DNA of 64,000 nt, taken from an uncultured Clostridium sp. (lineage in GTDB: Bacteria; Bacillota; Clostridia; Clostridiales; Clostridiaceae). Position 1 is the stretch's first letter. Each line of letters begins with the position of its first letter. A model generated the notes under the pieces. The model saw only the letters and a program-made list of their open reading frames with translations. It ran no database searches and was not told the DNA's origin. Position numbers and translations under genes: made by a program. The stretch covers positions 62,001-126,000 of the forward strand of contig UQFE01000003.1 of assembly GCA_900540255.1 (NCBI GenBank). Direction: 5' to 3'. Of this stretch, positions 33,913 through 42,101 are shown piece after piece.

Positions 33913-34335
33913 CTATGCTATTGTCATAATAACTATTCCTATAAATACTATAAGAAATCCTATAAGCTTTTTAGGATTAAATTCATATTTAGTTAAACCA
34001 AATAACCCAAAATGGTCTACTAGTGATGAAAAAACTAATTGCCCAAATACTGCAAGTGCTGTTGTTAATGCAACTCCTAGACTTCCTATAGTTATTACAT
34101 TAACTAATGTAAGCATAACACCAAAAATTCCACCTAAAAATAAATAAAAAGGTATTGCTTCCTTTATAACTACTTTTTCCTTCTTTATTGCTGCAACTAT
34201 AAGTATAGAAATAAGTCCAACTGCATGAATAATCACCACAGAATATGTACTTCCAACATAACTTTCTAATCCGCTATTTAAAGATACCATAACAGAAATA
34301 AGTGCACCAATTGCCAATGCTAAAATATTATACAT
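33913..34335 (-). CDS. DMT-superfamily DUF606 (YdcZ-like) membrane protein, first of a pair
   Basis: 140 residues, five helices: MYNILALAIGALISVMVSLN, then FYLFLGGIFGVMLTLVNVIT. GGAGG precedes the ATG. Paralogue of the next gene. Such pairs in clostridia often lie beside a Crp/Fnr-type regulator; here only a fragment of one remains, divergently at 34475. Confidence 0.85.
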   Translation of the reverse strand: MYNILALAIGALISVMVSLNSGLESYVGSTYSVVIIHAVGLISILIVAAIKKEKVVIKEAIPFYLFLGGIFGVMLTLVNVITIGSLGVALTTALAVFGQLVFSSLVDHFGLFGLTKYEFNPKKLIGFLIVFIGIVIMTIA

Positions 34336-34474
34336 TTAAATTCCTCCAGTTAAAATTATAGAAACAATACTATCATATAGTTATAATATAAAAATAGGAC
34401 ATTTGTCCTATTTAGCAATTAATAGTATAATCTTTTTTATATAAATTTATATTATTATCTATATAGGAGTACAA

Positions 34475-34594
34475 ATGAAAAAAATTTTTGATGACAATCT
34501 TTTAAATTATTATTGTAATAAATATTTATTAACTTCTTATTTAAATTCTAATTTAATTAATTTCCTAGAAATACATTACTTTAATAAAATATAA
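34475..34594 (+). pseudogene. N-terminal remnant of a Crp/Fnr-type regulator
   Basis: A 39-residue frame behind TAGGAG: MKKIFDDNLLNYYCNKYLL...LINFLEIHYFNKI. This resembles the start of clostridial Crp/Fnr (YeiL-type) regulators, which read on with a cyclic-nucleotide-type barrel. Here it stops at 34594 and no continuation is seen before 34760. The divergent position next to DUF606 transporters supports the origin. Confidence 0.4.
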
Positions 34595-34760
34595 CTCTTT
34601 CTTATTTAAAACTTTACTTTTAGAAAATAATAATTGATAAAAATAAAAAAGGACTATACTAAGTTATTTTAAAATTACATAAAAACAAATTTCTATTGTC
34701 CTTACGCTATACCAAAAAACTAGTATACCCCTTTTATTTCAAAATATTACAATCCCACTT

Positions 34761-35180
34761 TTATTCTAATTCATTACCATTAGAATCCTTTATCTTATTA
34801 ATAAAAATCAAAATAAATTCAATAAATGACCATACTTCAGTAATAATCCACGTTATTCCCCCTGTAAAAAAACCTAATACCCATAATATAAATTGAACAA
34901 TTCCAATTTTAATATAACCTAAATAAAATCTATGAATTCCCATTGTGCCTAAAAATAACGCTAAAAATATAGCAAGTAATTTACTTTTTGACTTTTCATT
35001 AACTATATATTTATTTTCATTTAAATTTGCTCCACAAAAATCACAAAACTCTTGATTCTTATCTTTAATTCTAGAGCCACACTTATAACAATAGTTTTCT
35101 CCTAACCCCCTTTTAGTTCCACAATTAATACATTTATTACTTGTATTACTTATAAGTTGTCCACAATCTCTACAATACAA
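34761..35180 (-). CDS. Double Zn-ribbon TM2-domain protein
   Basis: 139 residues from a TTG at 35180 with AGGAG seven bases upstream. Two zinc ribbons (CRDCGQ...CINCGT and CYKCGS...CDFCGA) are followed by a TM2 domain: KLLAIFLALFLGTMGIHRFY and VLGFFTGGITWIITEVWSFI. A membrane protein of unknown function. The ribosome site supports TTG as the start. Confidence 0.8.
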   Translation of the reverse strand: MYCRDCGQLISNTSNKCINCGTKRGLGENYCYKCGSRIKDKNQEFCDFCGANLNENKYIVNEKSKSKLLAIFLALFLGTMGIHRFYLGYIKIGIVQFILWVLGFFTGGITWIITEVWSFIEFILIFINKIKDSNGNELE

Positions 35181-35270
35181 AAACTCACTCCTATAAATTT
35201 CTATATTAAAATATATAACAATTTATAGGATAATTATTCTATATAAAACATTAATTAATAAATATTAATT

Positions 35271-36287
35271 TTAATATTCTCCATAATATTCTTCTAATGT
35301 AATCCCCTTTTCATATAATTCAGTAGCTAAATCAACACCTAAATATCTAATATGCCAAGGCTCATATTTATATCCCGTTACCTCTTCTTTACCTTGTAAA
35401 TACCTGACTATAAATCCGTATTTGTGGGCATTTTCTCTAATCCATGCACCTTCTTTAGTGTTTCCAAAATTTACAGATAAAGTTCCATTATATTTAGCTA
35501 ATGTAATATCCATTGCTAATCCAAGCTGATGTTCACTAGCACCTGGTGGAGCTGAATATCCGCTATATGGATTATATATACTCTTTTGATAACTATAAGA
35601 TCTATATCCAGATATAGCATATAAATAGTAATTTTCTTTTTCTGCTGCTTTAAATAACTCTTCTAATGCTCCTGCCGCTTCCTTTCTCATATATAATCTA
35701 TTATTGCTATTAGCACTTCTCACATTTGGTAAAACTAAATCACTTGGCTGATAAGTAGATGGTAATTGCCTGCTTTTATTTACACAAACAGTTAAACTAT
35801 CAGCTTCAAATATTCCTTCTGCTATTACTCTATCAACAGGCTCACTTAATACTTCTTCATCATTTAAAACTTTATTTACTTCATTTCCATCTTCATATGT
35901 TACTGTATAAAATCTTTTATTTTGTCCTTGAACGCCTTCTGAAACAACTCTACTTTCCCCTACAGGTGTTTTATAGTCCTTTACAATTACTTCATTGAAT
36001 TCTATTGGCTCAATTACTTCCTCTGATTTTGTTAATACTCTATTTATTACTATTTTTTGATTATTTTTAATCTTATCTTCAATTTTACAATTTAACTTAT
36101 CATTATCATTTAAGTTTATGTTAGCTTCCTTTATTGCTTGTCCAACTCTTTTTTCAGTAGTTTTTCTTTCAATAACCATACCATCAACTTCTATTATTAT
36201 GTTTTTAGACTTATTTCCCATAAATCCATAAAATATACTTCCTATAAATACTGCAATCACAATATTTCTTATTAATTTCTTTTTCAT
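35271..36287 (-). CDS. G5-domain D-alanyl-D-alanine carboxypeptidase (VanY/M15B)
   Basis: 338 residues from ATG 36287 (MKKKLIRNIVIAVFIGS), behind GGAG. N-terminal membrane anchor; DUF348-like segment (GMVIERKTTEKRVGQAIKEA); G5 domain (about 115-155, with PVGESRVVSEGVQGQ); then a VanY peptidase with SGYRSYSYQ, ASEHQLGLAMDITL (SxHxxGxAxD zinc motif) and YEPWHIRYLG. It acts outside the cell, trimming the terminal D-Ala of peptidoglycan stems. Confidence 0.9.
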   Translation of the reverse strand: MKKKLIRNIVIAVFIGSIFYGFMGNKSKNIIIEVDGMVIERKTTEKRVGQAIKEANINLNDNDKLNCKIEDKIKNNQKIVINRVLTKSEEVIEPIEFNEVIVKDYKTPVGESRVVSEGVQGQNKRFYTVTYEDGNEVNKVLNDEEVLSEPVDRVIAEGIFEADSLTVCVNKSRQLPSTYQPSDLVLPNVRSANSNNRLYMRKEAAGALEELFKAAEKENYYLYAISGYRSYSYQKSIYNPYSGYSAPPGASEHQLGLAMDITLAKYNGTLSVNFGNTKEGAWIRENAHKYGFIVRYLQGKEEVTGYKYEPWHIRYLGVDLATELYEKGITLEEYYGEY

Positions 36288-36382
36288 TGTTTTCTCCAAT
36301 TAATTATAAATATCTTTAATTATCATTATGAAAACTATTATAATACATTTTATTTATTAATGCCCACATTAATAATAAAAAA

Positions 36383-36448
36383 ATGGTTTCATCAAGGTAT
36401 ATTAATCTATTTGTAAAAAATAAATTAATATACTTTAATAAAAACCAT
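36383..36448 (-). terminator. Long hairpin downstream of Zn-ribbon gene
   Basis: ATGGTTT pairs with AAACCAT, and GTATATTAAT with ATTAATATAC inside. A run of T follows on the minus strand. Confidence 0.6.
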
Positions 36449-36501
36449 ACCCTTCAGTTATTAAAAATATTATAAAATATTAATAATTTAAATAAAAATT
36501 A

Positions 36502-36885
36502 CTATTTAAGCTTTTCTCCACAATATGGACAATATTCAAAATCATTTTCTAATTCCCTATTACATTTTGGACATTTTCTAATATAATAATTTTCATAACT
36601 ATTATTTACTTCTTTTAAATCCCAATATGAAATTTCTGATTTTTCTCCTCTTTCAATTGCTTTTCCTTTTTCCTTATCTATATTAAATATAGAATTACAC
36701 CCATTACAAATTACATAATATTTTTCATTCCACTTAAATAATGGTAAAAAAAAGAAATGAAAAAATGAATAAGTCTTTATTAATTTTGCTTCACTAGATT
36801 CATTACAATTTTTACAGCAAAAATTATTTAAAATTTTAATTTCTTTTTCTTTATTATCTATTCCAAATACACCTATAAAAAACAT
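36502..36885 (-). CDS. Zinc-ribbon domain protein
   Basis: 127 residues from ATG 36885 (MFFIGVFGIDNKEKEI), with AAGGTG upstream. First Cys pair CCKNC, then a hydrophobic FFHFFFLPLFKW segment and CNGC, then a C-terminal ribbon CPKCNRELE...CPYCGEKL. The fold resembles small clostridial zinc-ribbon proteins of unknown function. Confidence 0.75.
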   Translation of the reverse strand: MFFIGVFGIDNKEKEIKILNNFCCKNCNESSEAKLIKTYSFFHFFFLPLFKWNEKYYVICNGCNSIFNIDKEKGKAIERGEKSEISYWDLKEVNNSYENYYIRKCPKCNRELENDFEYCPYCGEKLK

Positions 36886-36928
36886 TTTCACACCTTCCTT
36901 ATTTATATATTAACAATATCATCCCCCA

Positions 36929-37007
36929 AGTGTAAATATTTGTATTAAAATTTATTTTGTTTTATAAAGTGTAAATATTTGTATTAAAATTTATTTTGTT
37001 TTATAAT
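36929..37007 (+). promoter_or_regulatory. Tandemly duplicated promoter of patatin gene (39-bp repeat)
   Basis: A unit of 39 bases starting AGTGTAAATATTTGTATT occurs twice, at 36929 and 36968. Each copy holds TTGTAT and, 17 bases on, TATAAA (copy 1) or TATAAT (copy 2, 37002-37007). The patatin start codon is 35 bases downstream. Confidence 0.7.
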
Positions 37008-37041
37008 TAGTTAATAATACTTTTACGAAAGGAGCCATTTT

Positions 37042-37878
37042 ATGCCTAGTTTAATTTTAGAAGGTGGAACACTTAGACCAATTTTTAGTGCTGGAGTAAT
37101 GGATGCTTTACTTGACAATAACATTACTTTTCCATATTGTATAGGAGTTTCTGCTGGTATCACTAATGGGGTTTCTTACATTTCAAAACAAAAAGGACGT
37201 AATCTTGAAGTTGTAACTAAATATAGAAATGATAACCGTTATTTAAGCTATAGAAATTTTTTAAGATGTAAAAGTATATTTGGACTTGATTTTGTTTTTG
37301 ATGAAATTCCAAATAATCTTATACCATTTGATATGGATACGTACAGAAAATATCCTGGAAAAGTATTAGTAGGTGTTACAAATGCACATACTGGTAAAAC
37401 TGAATACTTAAATGGTAAAGATTTAGATGATAAAGCTACTATGTTAAGAGCTACTTGTGCTATTCCGCTACTTTTCCCAGTTATAAAAATCAATGGAAAG
37501 GAATATTATGATGGTGGACTTTGTGATCCAATTCCAATAAAGAAAGCAATTGCTGATGGTAATACTAAACATTTAATAGTTCTTACTCAGCCAAAAGGAT
37601 ATAAAAAAGAATTAAGTAAAAAAAATATATTAGTTGCTAAATTATTAAATAAAAAATATCCTAATTTAAAAACTCCCCTTTTAAATAGACATAATCACTA
37701 TAATGAAACTGTTAAATTTTGTGAACAATTAGAAAATGAAGGAAAAGTATTAATATTAAGACCAGAATATAATTTAGATAGCTTTGAAAAGGATATTAAT
37801 AAACTTAAATCGTCTTATGACCATGGATACAATTTAGCAATAAATCATCTTTCTGAAATCAAAAAACTATTTGATTAA
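37042..37878 (+). CDS. Patatin-like phospholipase
   Basis: 278 residues behind AAAGGAG. Catalytic features: the oxyanion GGTLRPIF near the N-terminus, the nucleophile elbow GVSAGITNG (GxSxG), and the catalytic Asp in YDGGLCDPIPI (DGG). Probably a cytosolic or membrane-associated lipid acyl hydrolase of the YjjU type. The gene stands alone. Confidence 0.9.
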   Translation: MPSLILEGGTLRPIFSAGVMDALLDNNITFPYCIGVSAGITNGVSYISKQKGRNLEVVTKYRNDNRYLSYRNFLRCKSIFGLDFVFDEIPNNLIPFDMDTYRKYPGKVLVGVTNAHTGKTEYLNGKDLDDKATMLRATCAIPLLFPVIKINGKEYYDGGLCDPIPIKKAIADGNTKHLIVLTQPKGYKKELSKKNILVAKLLNKKYPNLKTPLLNRHNHYNETVKFCEQLENEGKVLILRPEYNLDSFEKDINKLKSSYDHGYNLAINHLSEIKKLFD

Positions 37879-37895
37879 CATTAATAAATTTATAT

Positions 37896-37934
37896 AAAAA
37901 ATAGTGCAATACAAAACTGTATACACTATTTTTT
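37896..37934. terminator. Bidirectional terminator after patatin gene
   Basis: AAAAAATAGTG and CACTATTTTTT form the stem; it serves the patatin gene and the convergent gene at 37940. Confidence 0.75.
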
Positions 37935-37939
37935 ATAAT

Positions 37940-38185
37940 TCATAATATTTTTTTAATTTTTTCTATTTCAAAATCTTTAATAATTTTTTGCTTATCTTCA
38001 GTATATAAAATTACACTTACTTTTCCATCTTTATATCTTAAAAATCTTGCCTTATTTTTATCACCAATTATATTGACAGCTTTTCCTCTTTTTAACTCCC
38101 TTACATTCTTTGAGTTACAATATTTACATTTATCATCTATAGTAAATACCCTTTGACAATCCAAACAATAATTTAATTTATACAT
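37940..38185 (-). CDS. Small zinc-binding hypothetical protein
   Basis: 81 residues. CLDC and CKYC form a zinc ribbon near the N-terminus (residues 7-23); the rest is basic, with beta strands such as GKVSVILYTEDKQKII. AAAGGAAAGGG precedes the ATG. Unknown function. Confidence 0.65.
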   Translation of the reverse strand: MYKLNYCLDCQRVFTIDDKCKYCNSKNVRELKRGKAVNIIGDKNKARFLRYKDGKVSVILYTEDKQKIIKDFEIEKIKKIL

Positions 38186-38263
38186 TAACCCTTTCCTTTT
38201 AAAATATTTTTACAATAAACAATATGAAAATTTTAAATTACTTATTACAAATTACATAAATTT

Positions 38264-39886
38264 TTAAATATAAATTTTATGAGTATACTCTTCTTTAATA
38301 TTTGAAATATTATTAGCATGATCTCCTATTCTTTCAAGATTTGATAAAAGGTCAAAAAACATTACTCCTGCATTAGCATAACATTGTTTAGCATTTAATC
38401 TTGCTATATTATTATTTCTAAATTTCTTCTCAAGAGTATCAATTTTATCTTCTATTTCTTCATTAATATCATTATTATTTTTATTATTTTCAAATGATTT
38501 TATTGCAATATCTAATGATTTTAATGTTATTTGAAAAATTTCATTCATTTCACTTAATGCCTCATCTGACATTTCTATTTTATTATTAATTTTACTCATT
38601 GCAAGCTCTACAATATTTTCTGCATGGTCTCCTATTCTTTCTACATCATTTATAGTATGATAAAGTATACTTACTAATTGAGCATTTTCTTCTGGTAGAT
38701 TATGTTGTGATAATTCAATTAAATATTCTGTTATTTCTCTTTCCAACCTATTTATAACTTTTTCATTTTCATATACCTTATTAATACGATTTTCATCCCC
38801 TAAAAAAAATGCTTCCATTGCTAATTTAAAGTTATTTTTTGATATGTTTGCCATTCTAATAGTTTCCTTAACAGCTTGTGTACTTGCAACCATTGGTGTT
38901 TCTAAAAGCTTCTTATCTAAATATATTGCTCCATAAGGTTCTTTTTCATCGTTTTCAGGTAATATTTTATTTATAAATTTAATAAAGTAATTTGATATTG
39001 GTAATACTGCCAATGTTATTAATATGTTAAAAATAGTATGCGAATTTGCAACTTGTCTTCCTAAATTATCTGGATTTAAAAAGGCAACAAATTTTATAAT
39101 ATATGAAGCTAATGGCAAAAATATAATAGTTCCAAATATATTAAATGAAAGATGTAATAATGCTGCTTTCTTTGCTGTTCTATTTGCTCCTAATGAAGCT
39201 ATTATCGCTGTAACACATGTACCTATATTACATCCTAATACTATTGGAAATGCAATTTTCATGTCAATTGTTCCAGCTGATGCTAATGCAACTAATATAG
39301 CTGTAGTTGCTGATGAACTTTGTACTATAGCTGTTATTATAACCCCAACTAAAACGCTTAATACAGAATATCTTCCTAAAACTATTACTGCCTTTTTAAA
39401 CACTTCTAACTCTGCTACTGGCTTCATTGATGAAGACATTAATCCCATCCCCATAAATAATATTCCAAATCCAATTAAAATCACAGAAATATCCTTAATC
39501 TTTTTTTTCTTAGCCGTTAATGCACATATTTCTCCAACTCCAATAAATATAGGTGCAACTACTTCTAATCTAAAACTTACCATTTGTGCCGTTATTGTCG
39601 TTCCAATATTAGAACCCAATATAACACCTATAGCTTGACTTAAATTCATTAATCCAGCATTAACAAAACTAACTACCATTACTGTGGTTGCACTAGAACT
39701 TTGTATTATGGCTGTAACTGCAGTTCCAACTAATACTCCCATAACTTTATTACTAGTAATTTTCTCCAAAATACCTTTTAATTTCTCTCCCGAAACATTT
39801 TCAAGTCCATCACTCATTTGTTTCATTCCATACAAAAATAAGCCTAAGCCCCCAAAAATACCTGTAAAAATTTCAAAGCTATTCAT
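38264..39886 (-). CDS. Na+/phosphate symporter with PhoU-like C-terminal domain
   Basis: About 540 residues from ATG 39886 (MNSFEIFTGIFGGLGLFLYG); a GTG at 39907 is possible and neither has a strong ribosome site. Two inverted NptA-type repeats carry the QSSSATT motif (AIIQSSSATTVMVVSF and AIVQSSSATTAILVAL). The C-terminal 200 residues are a PhoU-like helical bundle with NDVERIGDHAENI and SNLERIGDHANNI. It imports phosphate or controls its uptake. Not linked to a pho operon here. Confidence 0.92.
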   Translation of the reverse strand: MNSFEIFTGIFGGLGLFLYGMKQMSDGLENVSGEKLKGILEKITSNKVMGVLVGTAVTAIIQSSSATTVMVVSFVNAGLMNLSQAIGVILGSNIGTTITAQMVSFRLEVVAPIFIGVGEICALTAKKKKIKDISVILIGFGILFMGMGLMSSSMKPVAELEVFKKAVIVLGRYSVLSVLVGVIITAIVQSSSATTAILVALASAGTIDMKIAFPIVLGCNIGTCVTAIIASLGANRTAKKAALLHLSFNIFGTIIFLPLASYIIKFVAFLNPDNLGRQVANSHTIFNILITLAVLPISNYFIKFINKILPENDEKEPYGAIYLDKKLLETPMVASTQAVKETIRMANISKNNFKLAMEAFFLGDENRINKVYENEKVINRLEREITEYLIELSQHNLPEENAQLVSILYHTINDVERIGDHAENIVELAMSKINNKIEMSDEALSEMNEIFQITLKSLDIAIKSFENNKNNNDINEEIEDKIDTLEKKFRNNNIARLNAKQCYANAGVMFFDLLSNLERIGDHANNISNIKEEYTHKIYI

Positions 39887-40021
39887 ATACCTTATAATAC
39901 CTCTCACCTTTAATTAAAATAATGTAAATATTTTATGATTTCATAATCTCTCTTTAACTATATTCTATTTTTTCTTAAATAAGTCCTTAAAAATTTTATA
40001 ACTTAACATAAATTTCTATAC

Positions 40022-40059
40022 AAAAAAGCTGGAACTCATTATAATATAGTTCCAGCTTT
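40022..40059 (-). terminator. Terminator of the maltodextrin ABC operon
   Basis: AAAGCTGGAACT pairs with AGTTCCAGCTTT; six T follow on the minus strand. Confidence 0.85.
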
Positions 40060-40099
40060 AAAAAATATCATTTTAAATAATTATATTAATATTCTTTTA

Positions 40100-41182
40100 T
40101 TAATTTATTCTTAATTCAGTTTCAGCATCAAAGAAATGTAATGCACCTAAATCAAATCCAAAGTTATGCTTTTCACCAACTTCATATTGATGATATCCAG
40201 GTACAGTTATTACAAGATCTTTACCACTCTTAAGTTTAACATAAAGAGTCTTTTCTTTACCTAAAACTTCTATAACATCTATTGTAGCTTCAAATGTATC
40301 ATTTTTAGCATCTCCAACAAACCTTTCAGAACGAATTCCTAAATATACATCCTTTCCATTATATGAAGCTAATGACTTTAAATCTTCATCTGATGGTGTA
40401 ATAGAAATTAATCCATCTTCAGAAACAAATTTCTTTCCATCTATTTTACCCTTAATCATATTGATTGTTGGAGATCCAATAAATCTAGCAACAAACATAT
40501 TTTGTGGCTTATCGTAAAACTCATATGGTTTACCAACTTGTTGAATTTTCCCATCATTCATTAAGACAATTTTTGTTGCCATTGTCATAGCTTCTACTTG
40601 GTCATGTGTTACATAAATAGAAGTTGTTCCAAGTGCTTTATGAATTCTAACTAATTCAACTCTCATATGCTCTCTTAACTTTGCATCTAAGTTAGAAAGA
40701 GGTTCATCCATTAAGAAAACACTTGGCTTTCTAACGATTGCTCTTCCTAAAGCAACTCTTTGTCTTTGTCCCCCAGAAATATCTGATGGTTTAGAATATA
40801 AATATTTTTCAATTTGAAGTAATTTTGCTGCTTCATTAACACGTTCATTAATAATATTTTTTCTTTCTTTTCTCATTGATAATGAAAATGCCATATTATC
40901 ATAAACGGTCATATGTGGATATAAAGCATAACTTTGGAAAACCATTGCTATATCTCTATCCTTTGAAGCTAGCTTGTTTACTCTCTTTTCTCCAAATATT
41001 AAATCCCCTTCAGTAATTGAATTAAGTCCAGCAATCATACGTAATAAAGTAGTTTTACCACATCCAGATGGCCCTAAAATTACACAAAAGTCCTTATCTT
41101 CAATTTCTAAATTTATATGTCTTAAAGTAAAGTCTTCTCTACTTTCATATTTCTTTCCTATATTATTTAATGTTACTTTCAT
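40100..41182 (-). CDS. msmX: ABC sugar importer ATPase (MsmX/UgpC type)
   Basis: 360 residues. Walker A GPSGCGKTT, Q-loop MVFQSYALYPHMTV, signature SGGQRQRVALGRAI, Walker B VFLMDEPLSNLD, H-loop VTHDQ, and a C-terminal TOBE/OB domain (LGIRSERFV). It powers carbohydrate uptake through the permeases at 41200 and 42102. Last gene of the operon, followed by a strong terminator. Confidence 0.92.
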   Translation of the reverse strand: MKVTLNNIGKKYESREDFTLRHINLEIEDKDFCVILGPSGCGKTTLLRMIAGLNSITEGDLIFGEKRVNKLASKDRDIAMVFQSYALYPHMTVYDNMAFSLSMRKERKNIINERVNEAAKLLQIEKYLYSKPSDISGGQRQRVALGRAIVRKPSVFLMDEPLSNLDAKLREHMRVELVRIHKALGTTSIYVTHDQVEAMTMATKIVLMNDGKIQQVGKPYEFYDKPQNMFVARFIGSPTINMIKGKIDGKKFVSEDGLISITPSDEDLKSLASYNGKDVYLGIRSERFVGDAKNDTFEATIDVIEVLGKEKTLYVKLKSGKDLVITVPGYHQYEVGEKHNFGFDLGALHFFDAETELRIN

Positions 41183-41199
41183 ATCTACTATCTCCTATT

Positions 41200-42099
41200 C
41201 TATCCTTTTGTAGCCCCATTTGAAAGACCTGATACTAATTGTTTTTGTAATACAATGAATAAAATTACTATAGGTATTGCTGTTAAAAGTGCACCTGCTG
41301 TAAATGCTGGCTGATTTATTGTACGTTCATCTGTTATAAGAGTTTGTAAACCAGCAGCTAATGTATAGTCAGCTGATGAATTTAACAATACTTTTGGTAA
41401 TAAGTAATCACCAAATGGTCCTATAAATGACCATAACCCTATTATTGCAAGCATTGGTCTTGCAATTGGCATTATAATAAGTCTATATATTTTCATGCTA
41501 GAGCAACCATCTATTTTAGCTGCATCATCTAGCTCTGTAGATATTGAATCTAAATACCCCTTTAAAATTATTGTATTACCTGCTATACCACCACCTGCAT
41601 ATATAAGAATAAGCATCATTTGTCTTGTAAAGCCTGGCATAATATCTGATGCAATAGAATACATTGTAAAATATGCTGTAATACCAACAAATGTTGGGAT
41701 TGTTTGGATAAGCATAACTGTCATAAGAGATGCTTTTTTCCCTTTAAATCTATATCTTGAATATGCATATCCAGTAAATGAAACTATTATTATAACTAAA
41801 ATTGCTGTTGTAATACTTACAAATAAAGTATTTCCCATCCATTTTAAATAATCAGTTTCCTTAAATAATATTTCAAAATGTTTGAATGAAAATTTAAATT
41901 TCCCACCAATTATAAGTCTGCTTGATTGTGCTCCATTAAATGATGATATCACTATTTGTGATATTGGAACTATTACTATTACTGCCCATAGTATTAAAAA
42001 TATATATGATATAGCAAGTGCTATTTTTCCTCCTACAGTAAGAGGTTGCTTATCAGAAAGATATAAATCATTTTTCTTATTTTTAAATATACTCATCAT
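41200..42099 (-). CDS. malG: Carbohydrate ABC permease, MalG type
   Basis: 299 residues with six helices and the EAA-type loop ISTELDDAAKIDGCSSMKIY followed by IIMPIARPM. N-terminal SDKQPLTVGGKIALAISY is typical of MdxG/MalG. It lies two bases after the MalF gene and pairs with it in the membrane. Confidence 0.92.
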   Translation of the reverse strand: MMSIFKNKKNDLYLSDKQPLTVGGKIALAISYIFLILWAVIVIVPISQIVISSFNGAQSSRLIIGGKFKFSFKHFEILFKETDYLKWMGNTLFVSITTAILVIIIVSFTGYAYSRYRFKGKKASLMTVMLIQTIPTFVGITAYFTMYSIASDIMPGFTRQMMLILIYAGGGIAGNTIILKGYLDSISTELDDAAKIDGCSSMKIYRLIIMPIARPMLAIIGLWSFIGPFGDYLLPKVLLNSSADYTLAAGLQTLITDERTINQPAFTAGALLTAIPIVILFIVLQKQLVSGLSNGATKG

Positions 42100-42101
42100 T
42101 C

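Noticed and set aside
36929..37007. Possible CRISPR-like repeat
   Set aside because: Only two directly adjacent copies with no spacer; it is a tandem duplication of a promoter.
39024..39638. 204-codon plus-strand frame opposite the Na/Pi symporter
   Set aside because: Reverse reading of a well-conserved membrane protein; no ribosome site.
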